A DNA stretch of 64,000 nucleotides from Bugulina stolonifera (lineage: Eukaryota > Bryozoa > Gymnolaemata > Cheilostomatida > Bugulidae): contig OW285190.1 in assembly GCA_935421135.1 (NCBI GenBank), positions 6,473,501-6,537,500 on the forward strand. The letters run 5' to 3'. Below the pieces are notes generated by a model. It worked only from the letters and a program-made list of their open reading frames with translations, had not been told where the DNA came from and searched no databases. The position numbers and the translations under genes were made by a program. This document shows positions 35,572 through 47,491 of the stretch, in pieces (the first letter of the stretch is position 1; every line of letters starts with the position of its first letter).

Positions 35572-38335
35572 ATGTCATTTAACTTTTGGCGCCCATGGAC
35601 CCAGGCAAACACTACCCCACCAGAGTATGAATATAAAATCTGCAGTTCGATATGTGCAAGTCAAGCTACAGGTATTTTTCTGTCTTATTTTGTCGTTTAT
35701 TCATTCCTTTGGCGTTTATAATTGTAGTGGATGTGCATTTGGCCATTATATTGTATTGGTAAATGTAACTCTATACTCAGCTTCTCGAACTACATGTGCA
35801 TTGCATTTTTTATAAATAATTATTCTATAGTTCATGTATAGTGACTTGCCTATGTAGTAACCTGTCTCTTATATACTTGTTGTATGCATTACTGAGCATA
35901 TATACCCTTTTTAGATCTATGTAAAGAGGGCCGACCTCTCAGAATTGGCTGTAATTGATTTTGCACATGAATCTCACGATTTTCACCACTTTTTGTTACA
36001 CCCGACATGCTTTGGGTTGGCCTCGAGCTTCCGACCACCATCTTGTGGCGCGATTTCCGGTCGACACTACATTTACATTTATTGGGTTTTCTAAAAGTTT
36101 ACAGGTAACATTATGTTGTTAAAAGTAACTTGTTGACCACAAATAAATAAATATATATTATATACAACTCATGGGAAAGAATAAATAAATAGACAAAGAG
36201 AACAAAAAAAGGAGGCCTTTTACCTGAATTTTTGACCGGGAGTACTAGTAGTCTATAAAGCGCACTGTTTTTATTGTTATTGTCTCAGTTGATGCTTGAA
36301 TCTCAATAACGACACTTTGATACTACATAAGCAGAGTCTTCTCTCGTAGTATTGGTTGTTCCATTTGGTAAAGTCCTGACCTTGCTTCCTGAGCTTCCTA
36401 CTAAGACTGAACATACTTTTTCTCAGTATAGCAATATAGCATTGACTCGGGACCACATGGGTCGTCTTGAGTAGTCATTAAACTACTAGTGCTTGTGGAT
36501 CTTTCATGTAATGAACAGACCAAGCACCACTCATAGGTCTTTCACTTTGGCAAGAGGTCATGTTATGATGACACAGACGCTCAACCCCAAAAAACCATTA
36601 CAGTATTACATACACATATATGCACATGCATATGTGCGTGTTCATTTATTTGTTAGAGAAAATAATGCCTCTCTTGTATGCAATCATAACAAGATTCTAC
36701 ATGACTTGTGAAACATTGTGTAGGGACAAGTGAAGACAGGTTTTAAAGTAGATGTATCTGCACTGTATACTCAGCAAAACTAGTCTCAACATTGTCACTT
36801 TTCAACTCTTAAACTTCCAGAAAAGTACATTTTGTCAGTTTTAAGTTACAAAGTATATTTTGCAAAACTTTCAGTATATAAAACCATAATCTTAAATTGA
36901 AATTGTTGTCCTTCTGAGAAATTTACCAGTAGATTCTTACAGCAAACAAAATTTAATTTCTTGCAAGCTCTATTATGTTTTGCTAGTTTTTTTTTATTTA
37001 CTCATTATTAAATTTACTTATCAGTATCATATCTCAGATTGATTTACTAGTTTGTGCTAAAAGGGGGAAGTTCCTGAATAATCTAACCAATGTTTATACT
37101 GAGATGGTAGTTTTAGTTCACTCTGCCTCATATTTCTTTTACATGTAAGTCATGTGTAACTATTGTGGGCTGATGTTGATAATATTGTCAAGCTGAGCTT
37201 CCACGTAGGTACGCACATGTAAGTACTCATGTCTGAGTTGAAGATGCTCTATGCAGATAAAGTGTAACTATTACTAGAAGAGGTTAGACATGTAGTTACT
37301 GCTAACAATTTGTAGATACAATGAGGAACCGTGAATACCCTGAGATGGAAACTGTTCAGATGGAAAATGTTGTCTCAACTAGTAATCACCACATTTGCCA
37401 GCCATCATGTGAAGGTCAGTAAATTTATACCTCTCACTCCAATTAATGAGGATGGTTGAAAGTTGCATAATTTTTCGTTTAATTGTAGCATTTGAAAAAG
37501 AACGTAGAAAAATTACTATAGTCATTGCAAGATCGGTTGCCTTGTTGCTTTCAGCATCAATCCAATCTGGTTTATTCCATGTTTGATAGAGGCGATTTCA
37601 TGCAAGTCAGCAGTAAAGGACATGAAAAAGCTGTCGTATGAGGAGACACCTACCTTTAATGACAGATACAACTATTACCGGTGTGACTTAACCTTTCCAT
37701 TATCCTCTGAACTTGGTGAACACTTGAAAACTCATGAAAGATTAAAAACCTGCCCATCTGATATTCGGTTGCAAGAAAGAGAGGATAATACTATATTAAG
37801 CATGCAGAAAAGCACCGGTACAAGACTGTTCAATTCTGCAGCACAGACTCAAACAAATACAAATGAGAAAGGATACAAGTGCACAGAGTGTGAGCATAGT
37901 TTCACAAGTAGAGGCAGTATGAAAAGACACATGAGAACTCACAAGAGTGAAAGGTTATTCAAATGTTCACACTGTGAGTATACTACTGTGCAGCGAGCAC
38001 AGCTTAATAAGCACGTCAAAACACACACTAAGGATAAAGTGTTTGCTTGCACCTACTGTCGCTATAGCTCTACCAACAGAGGAAATTTTGAGAACCATAT
38101 AAGGACACACACAGGTGAGAAACCATTCCAGTGTTCATATTGTGACTACAGTTTTGCCCGAAAAGGACATCTCAGAAGGCATCTAAGAACACACACTGGT
38201 GAGAAACCATTCCAGTGTGCATATTGTGACTCTGCGTTTGCCCGGAAAGAAAGTCTTAATATACATATAAGGACACACACATGTGAAAGACTATTCCAGT
38301 GTTTATATTATGACTCAAGGTTTGCCCAGAAATGA
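35572..38335 (+). CDS. ZNF-C, C2H2 zinc-finger protein, five fingers, premature stop
   Basis: Exons 35,572-35,671 (100 bases, MSFNFWRPWTQANTTPP), 37,316-37,414 and 37,590-38,335 join in phase 1 throughout and give 314 residues. This is the only member whose full N-terminal module still reads through. It encodes FWRPW, then EYPEMETVQ, a relic finger (NYYRCDLTF...GEHLKTH) and five C2H2 fingers. Finger 6 has lost Cys2 (CLYYD) and is cut by TGA at 38,333-38,335, where paralogues have GGA. The same frame stays open beyond it for about 19 codons. It is a likely nuclear DNA-binding protein with a shortened array. An SL1 LTR sits in intron 1. Confidence 0.85.
35840..36602 (+). mobile_element. SL1 solo LTR in ZNF-C intron 1
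   Basis: The right end is AACCATTACA. GTAT flanks both ends (35,836-35,839 and 36,603-36,606). It contains the 'gagggccgacctctcagaat' block, TATAAAG near 36,255 and 'ttgtctcagt', in sense orientation to ZNF-C. The left end is diverged from other copies, so the start rests mainly on the duplication. Confidence 0.7.
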
Positions 38336-38937
38336 AATCTTGATAGACATGATAGAAAACACAATGTACACATACAAGACAATCAATATTAAGACTCTAG
38401 TTTTGCCCAAAATGGGAATCTTATTAGAACGCATACTGCTGAGATACCACATAAATACACATATCTGGGCATATGCTAGTGAGGAACATTACAACACATG
38501 TATGTGAGAGGCTTCTCTCGTGGACATACTTGCTGGGAAAACCCATTTGAGTGCACAAAATATAACTTTCATTGTATCTTTACAAATTACCTTGAGATAA
38601 TATTGATCAGTTTAAAATAGTATTGAAGTACATGTATATTATATTGATATCTACATTGTCTAATTATTAGACATTATAGTCATTATAGTCATACATTCCC
38701 ATTGCCTGGTTTACAGATTCATATAAACAAGTCTATTTCTACTACTTCACAGAACCCTATGTCATTGGTGTTGTCTTCTGTTACCAAAACGTTAGCTTTT
38801 AGTAACAGGTACATGTAGATGTATTAATCATTTTAAAGTAGATTTACTATCAGGACCACAGCAGTTATTCTTCTGCTAGTTGTTCTTTTATTTCTGTATT
38901 TTCAAAGTTCCAAGACACTTAACACACATTATTGTAA

Positions 38938-38943
38938 AATAAA
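38938..38943 (+). terminator. Poly(A) signal of ZNF-C
   Basis: AATAAA followed by 'cttgctctttacaatactta', as after ZNF-B. Confidence 0.7.
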
Positions 38944-39629
38944 CTTGCTCTTTACAATACTTACTCAGTTGGTTATGCTTCTTATACACTTGTATTAACA
39001 GTATTGGTACATTTTACAAATATTTTGTAGCTTGATCTGTTCAACAGATTGTTCATGAGATTTTTATTATGATTTAGTGTGTTTCCTCTGTTAGTCAATT
39101 TAGTCTCTCCCATTTTATTGTGATACATGTGTGTACACAGCATTGTTCAGTCCAAACTCATCAAAAGATATTCACATCGTTTAAATATACACTATAATAG
39201 TCTAGTATTATATCATTGCTGTAACAAGCGAGATCGTCATCATTCTACCATTCTAATTGTAAAACATACACGTATATATATTACATTATACACACATACA
39301 AGTCATGCATACCAACTGGAAATATCGCGAATGAGTGTGTGTGCAGCTTCATGCAATTGACAGTAAATACTCAATCTGAGTATAACATCTCATATAAAAT
39401 TGGACCAATGTAGAGCATTATTATAACATATACATGTACATGAAAACTTCTGCAAACTTCTGCTCATGTACTGCTATGTTTACGCTGATGAGTACACACA
39501 GGTGCCAAGTATGAGAGGTGTGATGACTAAGCTATGCTTCCAGCATTACATCACAATAGTAAGCAGTATGTAGTAGCTTATGCACCTATAAAGGCCATAG
39601 GCCCGATACTAGTGCTCATGAAATAATAT

Positions 39630-40170
39630 GTAGAATAGTAGCCTATGTTCTGTCAAGCTAGAGGATGAGTTCGGCGGATGGTTCAAAGGGATCAAGGCTT
39701 GAACTACCTCCCTTAGAGATACGACTCTGTAAGGCTGAGTTGAGAGATGTGATTTTATTAGAGCCTGATCAACAACTGATTTGTACAGAAAAATGCTATT
39801 GCTTTTATAATAAAACCAGTTCTGGTAGAAGTTCTGGTAAAATGCCCGATAGAGTATCAGGAGGGATGTGCAATAAAATAGCAACAAAAGGCCGAGGTCC
39901 AACCTAAAGGGGTTGGCCATTATAAAATATGCTTATAATCATGGTAAAGGTATCATATTTATGTAAAAATCAGCATAATATTCTGACACCTCGACCATAT
40001 TTACAATAGGCTCAAAGATGTAGAAAATACTAGCATAACAAAGTCTCACATGATTAAAACGATGTAAACAACAGTGGAAAAGTTCAGGCCAGCATAATTG
40101 ACGTAGACATATGCAACACATAGACAGTAGCCAAAGAGAGTAGTCAGGTTATTGTCCTGCAGTCATATGG
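39630..40170 (-). mobile_element. Diverged SL1-related LTR
   Basis: The order of pieces matches minus-strand SL1 copies: 'aaaccagttctggtagaagttctgg', 'gcccgatagagtatc', 'aggtccaacctaaaggggttggcc', 'ttctgacacctcgacc', and an end like 'attgtcctgcag-tcat'. Sequence identity is much lower and the ends are approximate. It may be an older subfamily. Confidence 0.5.
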
Positions 40171-40249
40171 AGTGTCTGCATGCATGGGTGGGTCTGGAAC
40201 ACCACAGTACATTGTCATGGTTGTTTTAGAATCTGCAATTTATCTTGAA

Positions 40250-40488
40250 GGCTAATGCAACATACATGTATTATATATACCTGCTTGCTTGGGCAAAGCT
40301 TTCATATAATACAGCTTGTGGAAAATGAACATTTAAACACCCCATTGGGTAAATTCAATTTACACCATTGCAGTTGTGCTGAGATTTACAATGTACAGTG
40401 TAGAGTGAAACAAGGGGTCTTCACTGACCTATACAACTATATTATTGAGCTGCTAAGGAGTTATCTTGGTGGTGTGATTAACCTGTGT
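40250..40488 (+). promoter_or_regulatory. ZNF-D promoter-like block and 5'UTR exon
   Basis: 'cctgcttgcttgggcaaagc' and 'tttcatata' match the conserved block of the other members. A donor (CTGTGT|GTGAGT) lies at about 40,488/40,489. It is diverged more than those of A, B, C and E. Confidence 0.45.
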
Positions 40489-40812
40489 GTGAGTTCTAAA
40501 GTTAACTCTAAACAGCATAAATGCAATTGTGTGATGACATGTTTCTGATGACTTCTTTGAATAATAAATATTACTCCAAAGTGTATGAGTTTATACATGT
40601 ATTATGAATTGTAAGCCTACATCTGTTTGCGATTTCTCGCTCTCTGGCTGGTATTACTTAGCCCAGCTAGTACCTACATGGATGATTCTACATGTATATT
40701 TATCATGGGTGAATATGAGAAGCAAATATAGCACATTGGTAATATTGGTATTGTTATAACACAATGTATAGTCAAAGTAGTCATTATACAAGATATTCAT
40801 CTAGTAGTCACC

Positions 40813-42084
40813 ATGACCTCCAGCTTCTGGCATCCATGGACCCAGGAAGACCTCACTGCAGAAGATTGTGACCATGAGAGTAGGAATTTTATACATAATT
40901 GTCGCATTAAAGGTATGTGCAGTTTTATTTGGTAATGACTTGTATTGTTTCTTTGCTGCCTATAATATTAGTGTACATGCTTCATGTCAGCATATACTGT
41001 ACCGTCTGTCAATGATTACAGATATAATACATGCATTGTAGAATCACAATACATGTAGTTCTATATTATGTTAACTGGTATGACGGGGCAGACAACTACA
41101 CCCAATTGCAGCATCTTTGAGTTGGTTTAAATCTTATTTTGACAGAATTGTCATACAAACTAAGCGATGCATACTTACATCTGGATGGATGGATGTGTGT
41201 TTTGTTTACATCATATACAATGGAACTTTTACACACACATGTATGTACATGTATGGAGCGTGCACAACCATACCGGCCCTAACCAATTTTAATTTTGCAG
41301 CACACATTCAAACAAATACAAATAAGAAAGGATACAAGTGTACAGAGTGTGAGCATAGTTTCACAACTAGAGGCAGTATGAAAAGACACATGAGAACTCA
41401 CAAGAGTGAAAGGTTATTCAAATGTTCACAGTGTGAGTATACTACTATGCAGCGAGCTCAGCTAAATAAGCATGTCAAAACACACACTAAGGATAAAATG
41501 TTTGCCTGCACCTATTGTCACTATAGTTCTACCAAAAGAGGGAATCTTGATACACACATTAGAACACATACTGGTGAGCGACCATTCCAGTGTTCCTATT
41601 GTGACTCTAGCTTTGCCAGAAAAGGAGATCTTGATAGACATGTTAGAACACATACTGGTGAGAGACTATTCCAGTGTTTATATTGTGACTATAGTTCTGC
41701 CAACAGCGGAGATCTAAAGAAGCATATTAGAACACATACTGGTGAGCGACCATTTAAATGTTCATATATTGTAAATCTGCCTTTGCCCAAAAAGGAAGTC
41801 TTAATAGACATAGTAGAACACATACTGGTGAGCGACCATTCCAGTGTTCGTATTGCGACTCAAGCTTTGCCAGAAAAGGAGATCTTGATATACATATTAG
41901 AACACATACTGGTGAAAGACCATTCCAGTGTTCCTATTGTGATTCTAGCTTTGTTCAAAAAGGAAGTCTTGACCAACATATTCGAACACATACTGGTGTG
42001 AGACCATTTAAATGTACAACATGTGAACATAGTTTCACAAGAAAAATTCACCTTACTGCACACATCCGGAGACATACTGGCTAA
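40813..42084 (+). pseudogene. ZNF-D, C2H2 zinc-finger gene with 2-bp frameshift
   Basis: Exon 1 40,813-40,912 (100 bases, MTSSFWHPWTQEDLTAE, donor AAAG|GTATGT) joins in phase 1 to 41,301-42,084 (acceptor ttttgcag). No exon 2 is visible, and the 5' third of the finger exon is gone: the acceptor now lies in what is coding FNSAAQ in ZNF-A and ZNF-C. Nine fingers are encoded. In finger 6 an additional AT (TCATATATTG at about 41,763) shifts the frame, and the array continues in the new frame to TAA 42,082-42,084. Exon lengths sum to 3n+2, confirming a 2-bp gain. Unless it is a sequencing error, only five fingers can be made. Confidence 0.8.
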
Positions 42085-44380
42085 GAAAAGTAAAACAAGT
42101 GTCGTGAGCAGCTTTTCATGTGTACATGTACTTATTGTGATGATCTTGCTGTGCAAAGTGGAAGTATGACTACACATATTATATGTAGAACACAACAGAC
42201 AGATCATGTTTCTAAATCTATTGAGGGCAGTGATCTCAAGATACACACCACCAAGCACATGTCTATGGGTGAAAAGACATAACTAGCAATAATATGTGTA
42301 CTACTCAAAGGAGATTGTGCTGCCTGGTTTCTTTGCTTACAAAACATGTAAGTTTGCACAATGTGAACAATAAAGATATGAACCGTACTGGTGGTTGTCT
42401 ATGGATAACTACCAGAAATAAGAATGAGATATATTACTCCATTTCACTTCCACATTTACTACACATCTCCTGTTCATAATCAGGATAGAAGACAATTGCA
42501 TCTCCAACCAAACTTCAATGGGTAATCACAACCCACTGCTTGAATTGCTCATATTTTTTTAAATTGTGTAGGCGATCCAGTATATTTTATTTACTAACTG
42601 CATGTACATTTTATATCTAAATAATAACATTATATTATATAACATTATATTATAAATGATAACATTTTTGACTGTTTGTTCTTCATCCAGTGAACTTAAC
42701 AGCAGTCCATAACACAAAGTATTCCCTATGAGCGTTAGTACATGTAAAGCTTAGAGATATCCTTCCTACAATGTACTGTACATGTACATGTACATTTGTA
42801 TTTCAGTAGACAACATGACATGATTTTATAAACATTTTTAAAGTCTCCAAAGTATATTAATTTGACTACATTGTTTTGGTCGAACACTGTGGAAATATTT
42901 ATCTCATTGCAATTATTATACTAATAAATCATGCAATTTAATGCTCTGTATTATACTAGATGCTTGTTCTATTTCTTTTAGTGAACCAATGTGTAGAGAA
43001 AGGCTATAGACTTTTATTGAGATGCCAATCATATGGTTTATGGCTATGTGACACTTTTTAAATACATGTATGAATGATGCACTAAGTTTATGACACAAAT
43101 TGTTCTCTGGGAGCTTTAGTATAGCCTTAGAAACGCTCTTCCTACATTGTACATGTATTTCAGTCAACAGAATGATCAGCAGCAATAATCATGACTTTTA
43201 AAATGTGTTTAGCTTCTCCTAGTATGTTATTTACATCAAAAATGTACATATCCTACTTACAAAGTATATAATTTATGTGGGGTTTAAAATACTGATGGAA
43301 GTTTAAAAACTGAGCGGGTTATAAAATATGTTTTATGGGTAAAATATATTATTGCTGTTACAATATTGTTTCATGGTAATGGTAATGGCACAGCCAGGAA
43401 TCATTCAAGCAACAATAGCATAGGAGAGGTTTTTAGATGTACATGTACATGTACATTATAATATACATTTACTATTTATATGTGCTGGCATAATCTTTTA
43501 GCTGTCTTTTTTTAAAGTCATTTCTACTGTTAAGAGAGTTGGTGGTGGACTCTTGCAGATCATATGAGATTTTTCAGATAGATTACAGATATTCGTATCT
43601 GGGCTGTATGATTCTACTCTAGTTAACACTTATCATTTTATGCCATATCTCATTTTAATTATAAATAATATTGTTTTGCAAGAACACTGTGGAAAGAGTT
43701 ATCTCATTGCAATTACTATGCTATTACATTATGCAATTATAAAACTTTATATGCATGCATACTGTATATTGTACATGCATAACTGTATACTTGTATAATA
43801 GGTGTACTTCTGTTACTGAGGCAATGTGTAGAAAAAGGCCATCAACTGTTACTAAGATGCCAATCATAGAATGGTTTATGACTTTGTGACACTTTGTAAA
43901 TACATGTATGAATGATGCTCTGTAGTCATATTCATGTATTAAGGATTAAGGAGTAGTCCTACTACTCACTGGGCGATTAAATAAGATAAATTGAAGGGCC
44001 AAGGAGCGATCAGTATTTATAAGCATGGGTGGGGGAGGGAGTCCCTTCCAACTGAAACCATTTTTATCTGCTGAGTTTTTTAAAGTTTTGCTTAACTGAC
44101 ATAACTTGGTTGATGTTTTCACATTTTTTGCCAGAAATGAGAATGAGGTTCACTACCACATTTACTAGTCCTCACTTTTCATTGATTTGATATTAATATA
44201 TAGTCAGGATAGAAGACAAATTAAATCAGCAATAAAATTGTTATGAGCAACCAAAACCCACTGTTTGATTTACTCATTTGAAATGTTATCTTTCTTAAAT
44301 TATGTAGGCAATATATTGTACATATTGTATTATATTTACTGTCAGTTTTTTCTTCAGCCAGTAAATATAGCAGCAGTGTC
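42085..44380. other. No supported gene; ZNF-D 3' region with internal duplication
   Basis: 3'UTR-like and intergenic sequence. A segment around 42,410-43,110 recurs around 43,680-44,280 with diverged order (see repeat entry). Short frames are not conserved between the copies. Confidence 0.5.
42890..43110. repeat. About 220-bp block repeated at 43,680-43,930
   Basis: Shared pieces include 'aacactgtgga', 'ttatctcattgcaatta', 'caatgtgtagagaaagg', 'atgccaatcata' and 'aaatacatgtatgaatgatg', in the same order and orientation about 790 bp apart. Confidence 0.75.
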
Positions 44381-44701
44381 TGCTATAGGCCTTAGTACAG
44401 TTATGTAGACAACGAATCATTGAAAGCATGAGTGCAATTATTTTTATTGCTATACAGAAATACAATGAGTAAGTTATCATTGTGTATAACCTTCATTGCT
44501 GGGTTGAAGCGTGCATATTGTACTTCTTCAGAAATTATACTGCAATTCTAAGGCATTTGGATACTGAAACACTGTCTTTTGTTGCTAACTTTATCTACTG
44601 ATAGAGTTCAATATTGCATAGATTGACCTGCATGCTTCAAATCCAGTACCGACAGAATAAAGCTAACACAGAAGGGCTACTTGCTTGAACATAGCGTTAT
44701 C

Positions 44702-44864
44702 TATATAAAGCAGCTGCTGGAAGCAGAAGTTCTAAGAATCAATTGCTTAAATTTAATTTACACCAACACAGTTGTACTAAGATATTGTAGAGCCAAAGTA
44801 GAGGTACATTGGTATATTGGTACATGTGTGAAGGTATTTTTAAAGTGGTTTGACTAAAGCACTG
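44702..44864 (+). promoter_or_regulatory. ZNF-E promoter (TATATAAAG) and 5'UTR exon
   Basis: TATATAAAG at 44,702-44,710, then an exon ending at GCACTG|GTGAGT (44,864/44,865); the acceptor is at 45,176-45,177. It closely matches the ZNF-B block at 20,018-20,180, and the match extends upstream to about 44,400 (19,690 in B). Confidence 0.6.
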
Positions 44865-45206
44865 GTGAGTAGTTTAGTAAACACAAACACTTCTATGGTG
44901 CATGAATACAGTTGTGTGCTTATATGCTTCTGATACCATGAAAAATTCTTCGAGTCATAAATATTCTACAGTAGCTTACATGTACAAGTGCTGCCATTGA
45001 CCATGATAATCCTGCTTCTACTTGATGATTAATTGCTGCTGACTGTTCTCATGTTATGGGTGGTCAGCTTCGGCTCAAGCAAATATCTGCATGAAGCTTT
45101 CTACATGTGTACTGCGTCTACCACATAGTATATCCAAGTGATATGAATGTAGATTATTCATAGTGTGATCATTGTAGCAATGTATGCATTTTCACTAGGC
45201 ACAAAC

Positions 45207-46614
45207 ATGTCCTCTAGCTTTTGGCGTCCATGGATTTGGACTGACCCAGCCCAGGCAGAGTATGACCATCATACTTGCCAAGTGTCCCGGGTTTCTCGGG
45301 ACACCCCCGGGATTTGAAAATTGTCCCTACACTGTCCCAATGTCCTGATTTATACCCCGGGAATTAGAAAATTGCTGCTACAAAAAATTTTTTATCATTT
45401 CCTTTGGATTTTCCAAAACATTGACTGAAAAAGGGTTGAGCGTCGCAAATCCTGGGGAATTTTTGCTAAATATAATATGCTACACACTGTTTATTTTTGA
45501 AGTAGTTCGATGTCTAGTGACCGTCGTGTCTATGCCAATTGCCACTAGTGATAGCCCAAACTCCGACTAATTCCTGAGCTATATTGGCAGTGTACCAAAG
45601 CCTCCCCAACAGTGAATAGCTATTTTATATAAACGCTCTAATGTCAATGACGACCACGGTGCAAATGAAAATTCACTCATTGATATTATAATTATTATTA
45701 TTTGCATGTACAAATAATGTTTCCATTATTTGTCTATTGGATGTTAATTTAGCTGTTAAGCCAAACAATTCTCACAGTACAGACAAGCAAAAGACTCGGC
45801 AATTTTCAAGTTTAAAATCGATGGGTCAAATTCATTTATTTTGTTTCTAAAAGTAAATTAGGTTTTTAATGTCAATATTATCATTATGCCTTCTGCACCC
45901 TCTAGTATTACTGATGGTGGTACCAATGACATAGCCAGGCACACCATGACCCAAAAGCTAATCAAAGCTGTTGTCTGAAAGCTGTCACGTCATCTAAAAG
46001 CTTAGAAGATTTGTTTATTCTCAATGATTCTGAAGTTCAAAAGACAGGCTTACATTATGACTATAGTTTTTAATATAATAATTATAAACTTAACTTATGA
46101 AAATACTGAATTATTATTATTATTATTATAATTCAGTGTTTTCATAAATAGAGCTATTTATATGTTTATAATTTAATAAAATGAAACAAAAATTTGGTTT
46201 CTAATAAATTTTTATGTTGTAGCAAGTTTTATAGGTCTTCTTTAGATAATCCAACCTAAAGCACTCTTTGCAATTTCATTCCTATTCTAATTCTTCCCAC
46301 CATTTTAAAACCATTCCAATATGCACGTAATATGAACATATTTTTGACCACTAGAGCAGCATACAAATATGAGAGAAACTGTCCTAACTACTGTCATTTT
46401 AGTGGCTCACAAAAAATATTTTGAATGCGGGAGGGCGCTCCTCTGCCCCTCCCACACCCTTTCTGGCAGCCCACTACGCGGGCTGGCATGGCCTGCGGCC
46501 ATGTCGTCCGTCCTCCCACTGGTCCGCGCATGTGTCCAGATTTTTTACCCAGGTTACTTGGCAAGTATGATGACCATAGCAGCAGAAATTCTATAGAAGC
46601 ATGTCATGATTCAG
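45207..46614 (+). pseudogene. ZNF-E coding exon 1 split by a transposon
   Basis: MSSSFWRPWIWTDPAQ... is intact for 63 bases (45,207-45,269). It then runs into the element and a stop about 17 codons on. The remaining 37 bases of the exon lie at 46,578-46,614, ending CAG|GTATAG. 63 + 37 equals the 100-base exon of ZNF-B, C and D, so the break is entirely due to the insertion. Confidence 0.9.
45270..46569. mobile_element. hAT-like non-autonomous DNA transposon, 1300 bp
   Basis: The 14-bp terminal inverted repeats CATACTTGCCAAGT are flanked by the 8-bp duplication ATGACCAT (45,262-45,269 and 46,570-46,577). Eight-base duplications and this kind of terminus point to the hAT superfamily. The subterminal region is rich in CCCGGG hairpins, and a GC-rich stretch lies at 46,430-46,540. 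No transposase frame is present. Confidence 0.85.
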
Positions 46615-47491
46615 GTATAGCCAGTCTTATGTCGAGTTGTATCATATTCAAGCTGTTACATTGTATGTTTATTCATAATTAATTTTTACGAAATAGAATC
46701 ATTTGTTTGTCTGAAACTACGGATATGGATGTGCATTGTACATGTACTTTATGCAATTGTAATGTTCGTAGCTCTCCACGTAGAACTGTATATTACATGT
46801 ATATTACATGTATATTATAGAGGCAAGCTGCTACCCCAAGTTGCGCATGCATTAGGCGTAGCTTCATGACCTAATGAACCCTGTAGATAAGTCTAAAGGA
46901 TTATAAATACACGTTTCACAGTTATAGTTGTATATTTATAAATTCACAACATTGTCACCTTTTTATTCTCAATGTCTTAGTATAGTGTATCTTACATCTT
47001 CAGTTTTAATATGCAATGTAACTGAGCTACTGAGTATATTTTGAGGAAAATTCTTGCATACATTTGCATCAGTTGAAAATAGTATCAACCTGAAAATTTC
47101 ACCACTAAATTCTGACACCTGCAGTACCTAGAACAGTAACATAAGTTGAACTCTGACATGTATTTATTAGGTTTGTTAGGTTTCAAGGTTGGGTTGGTTG
47201 ACAGATTTAACCCAATGGCAATCACACATGTAATCATATTATTACCCGCTGATGTACTGATTTGTGTTAAAAAAGGATTCTCTTCAGTACTGTAGCTAAG
47301 AGTTATACTGAGCTGTCAGCAATTTGGGACTCTGACCCATGTAATTGCATACTTAATTTAACTACACTTTGCTGCTGTAAATCATTCTTCCAAGATACTT
47401 TCTACATGTACTAGGGATGAATTATAATCTTCCTAGAGAGGTAACAAAGTGTTCCTACTATACATGTAATATATAATTGATGATAGATACA

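Noticed and set aside
38333..38335. UGA as a selenocysteine codon in ZNF-C
   Set aside because: Paralogues have glycine there, not cysteine, and no SECIS-like structure was noticed; a plain nonsense change explains it.
46369..46682. Two overlapping open frames of 75-85 codons with GC-rich start
   Set aside because: Inside the end of the hAT-like element and running through its terminus and the ZNF-E exon; no transposase signature.
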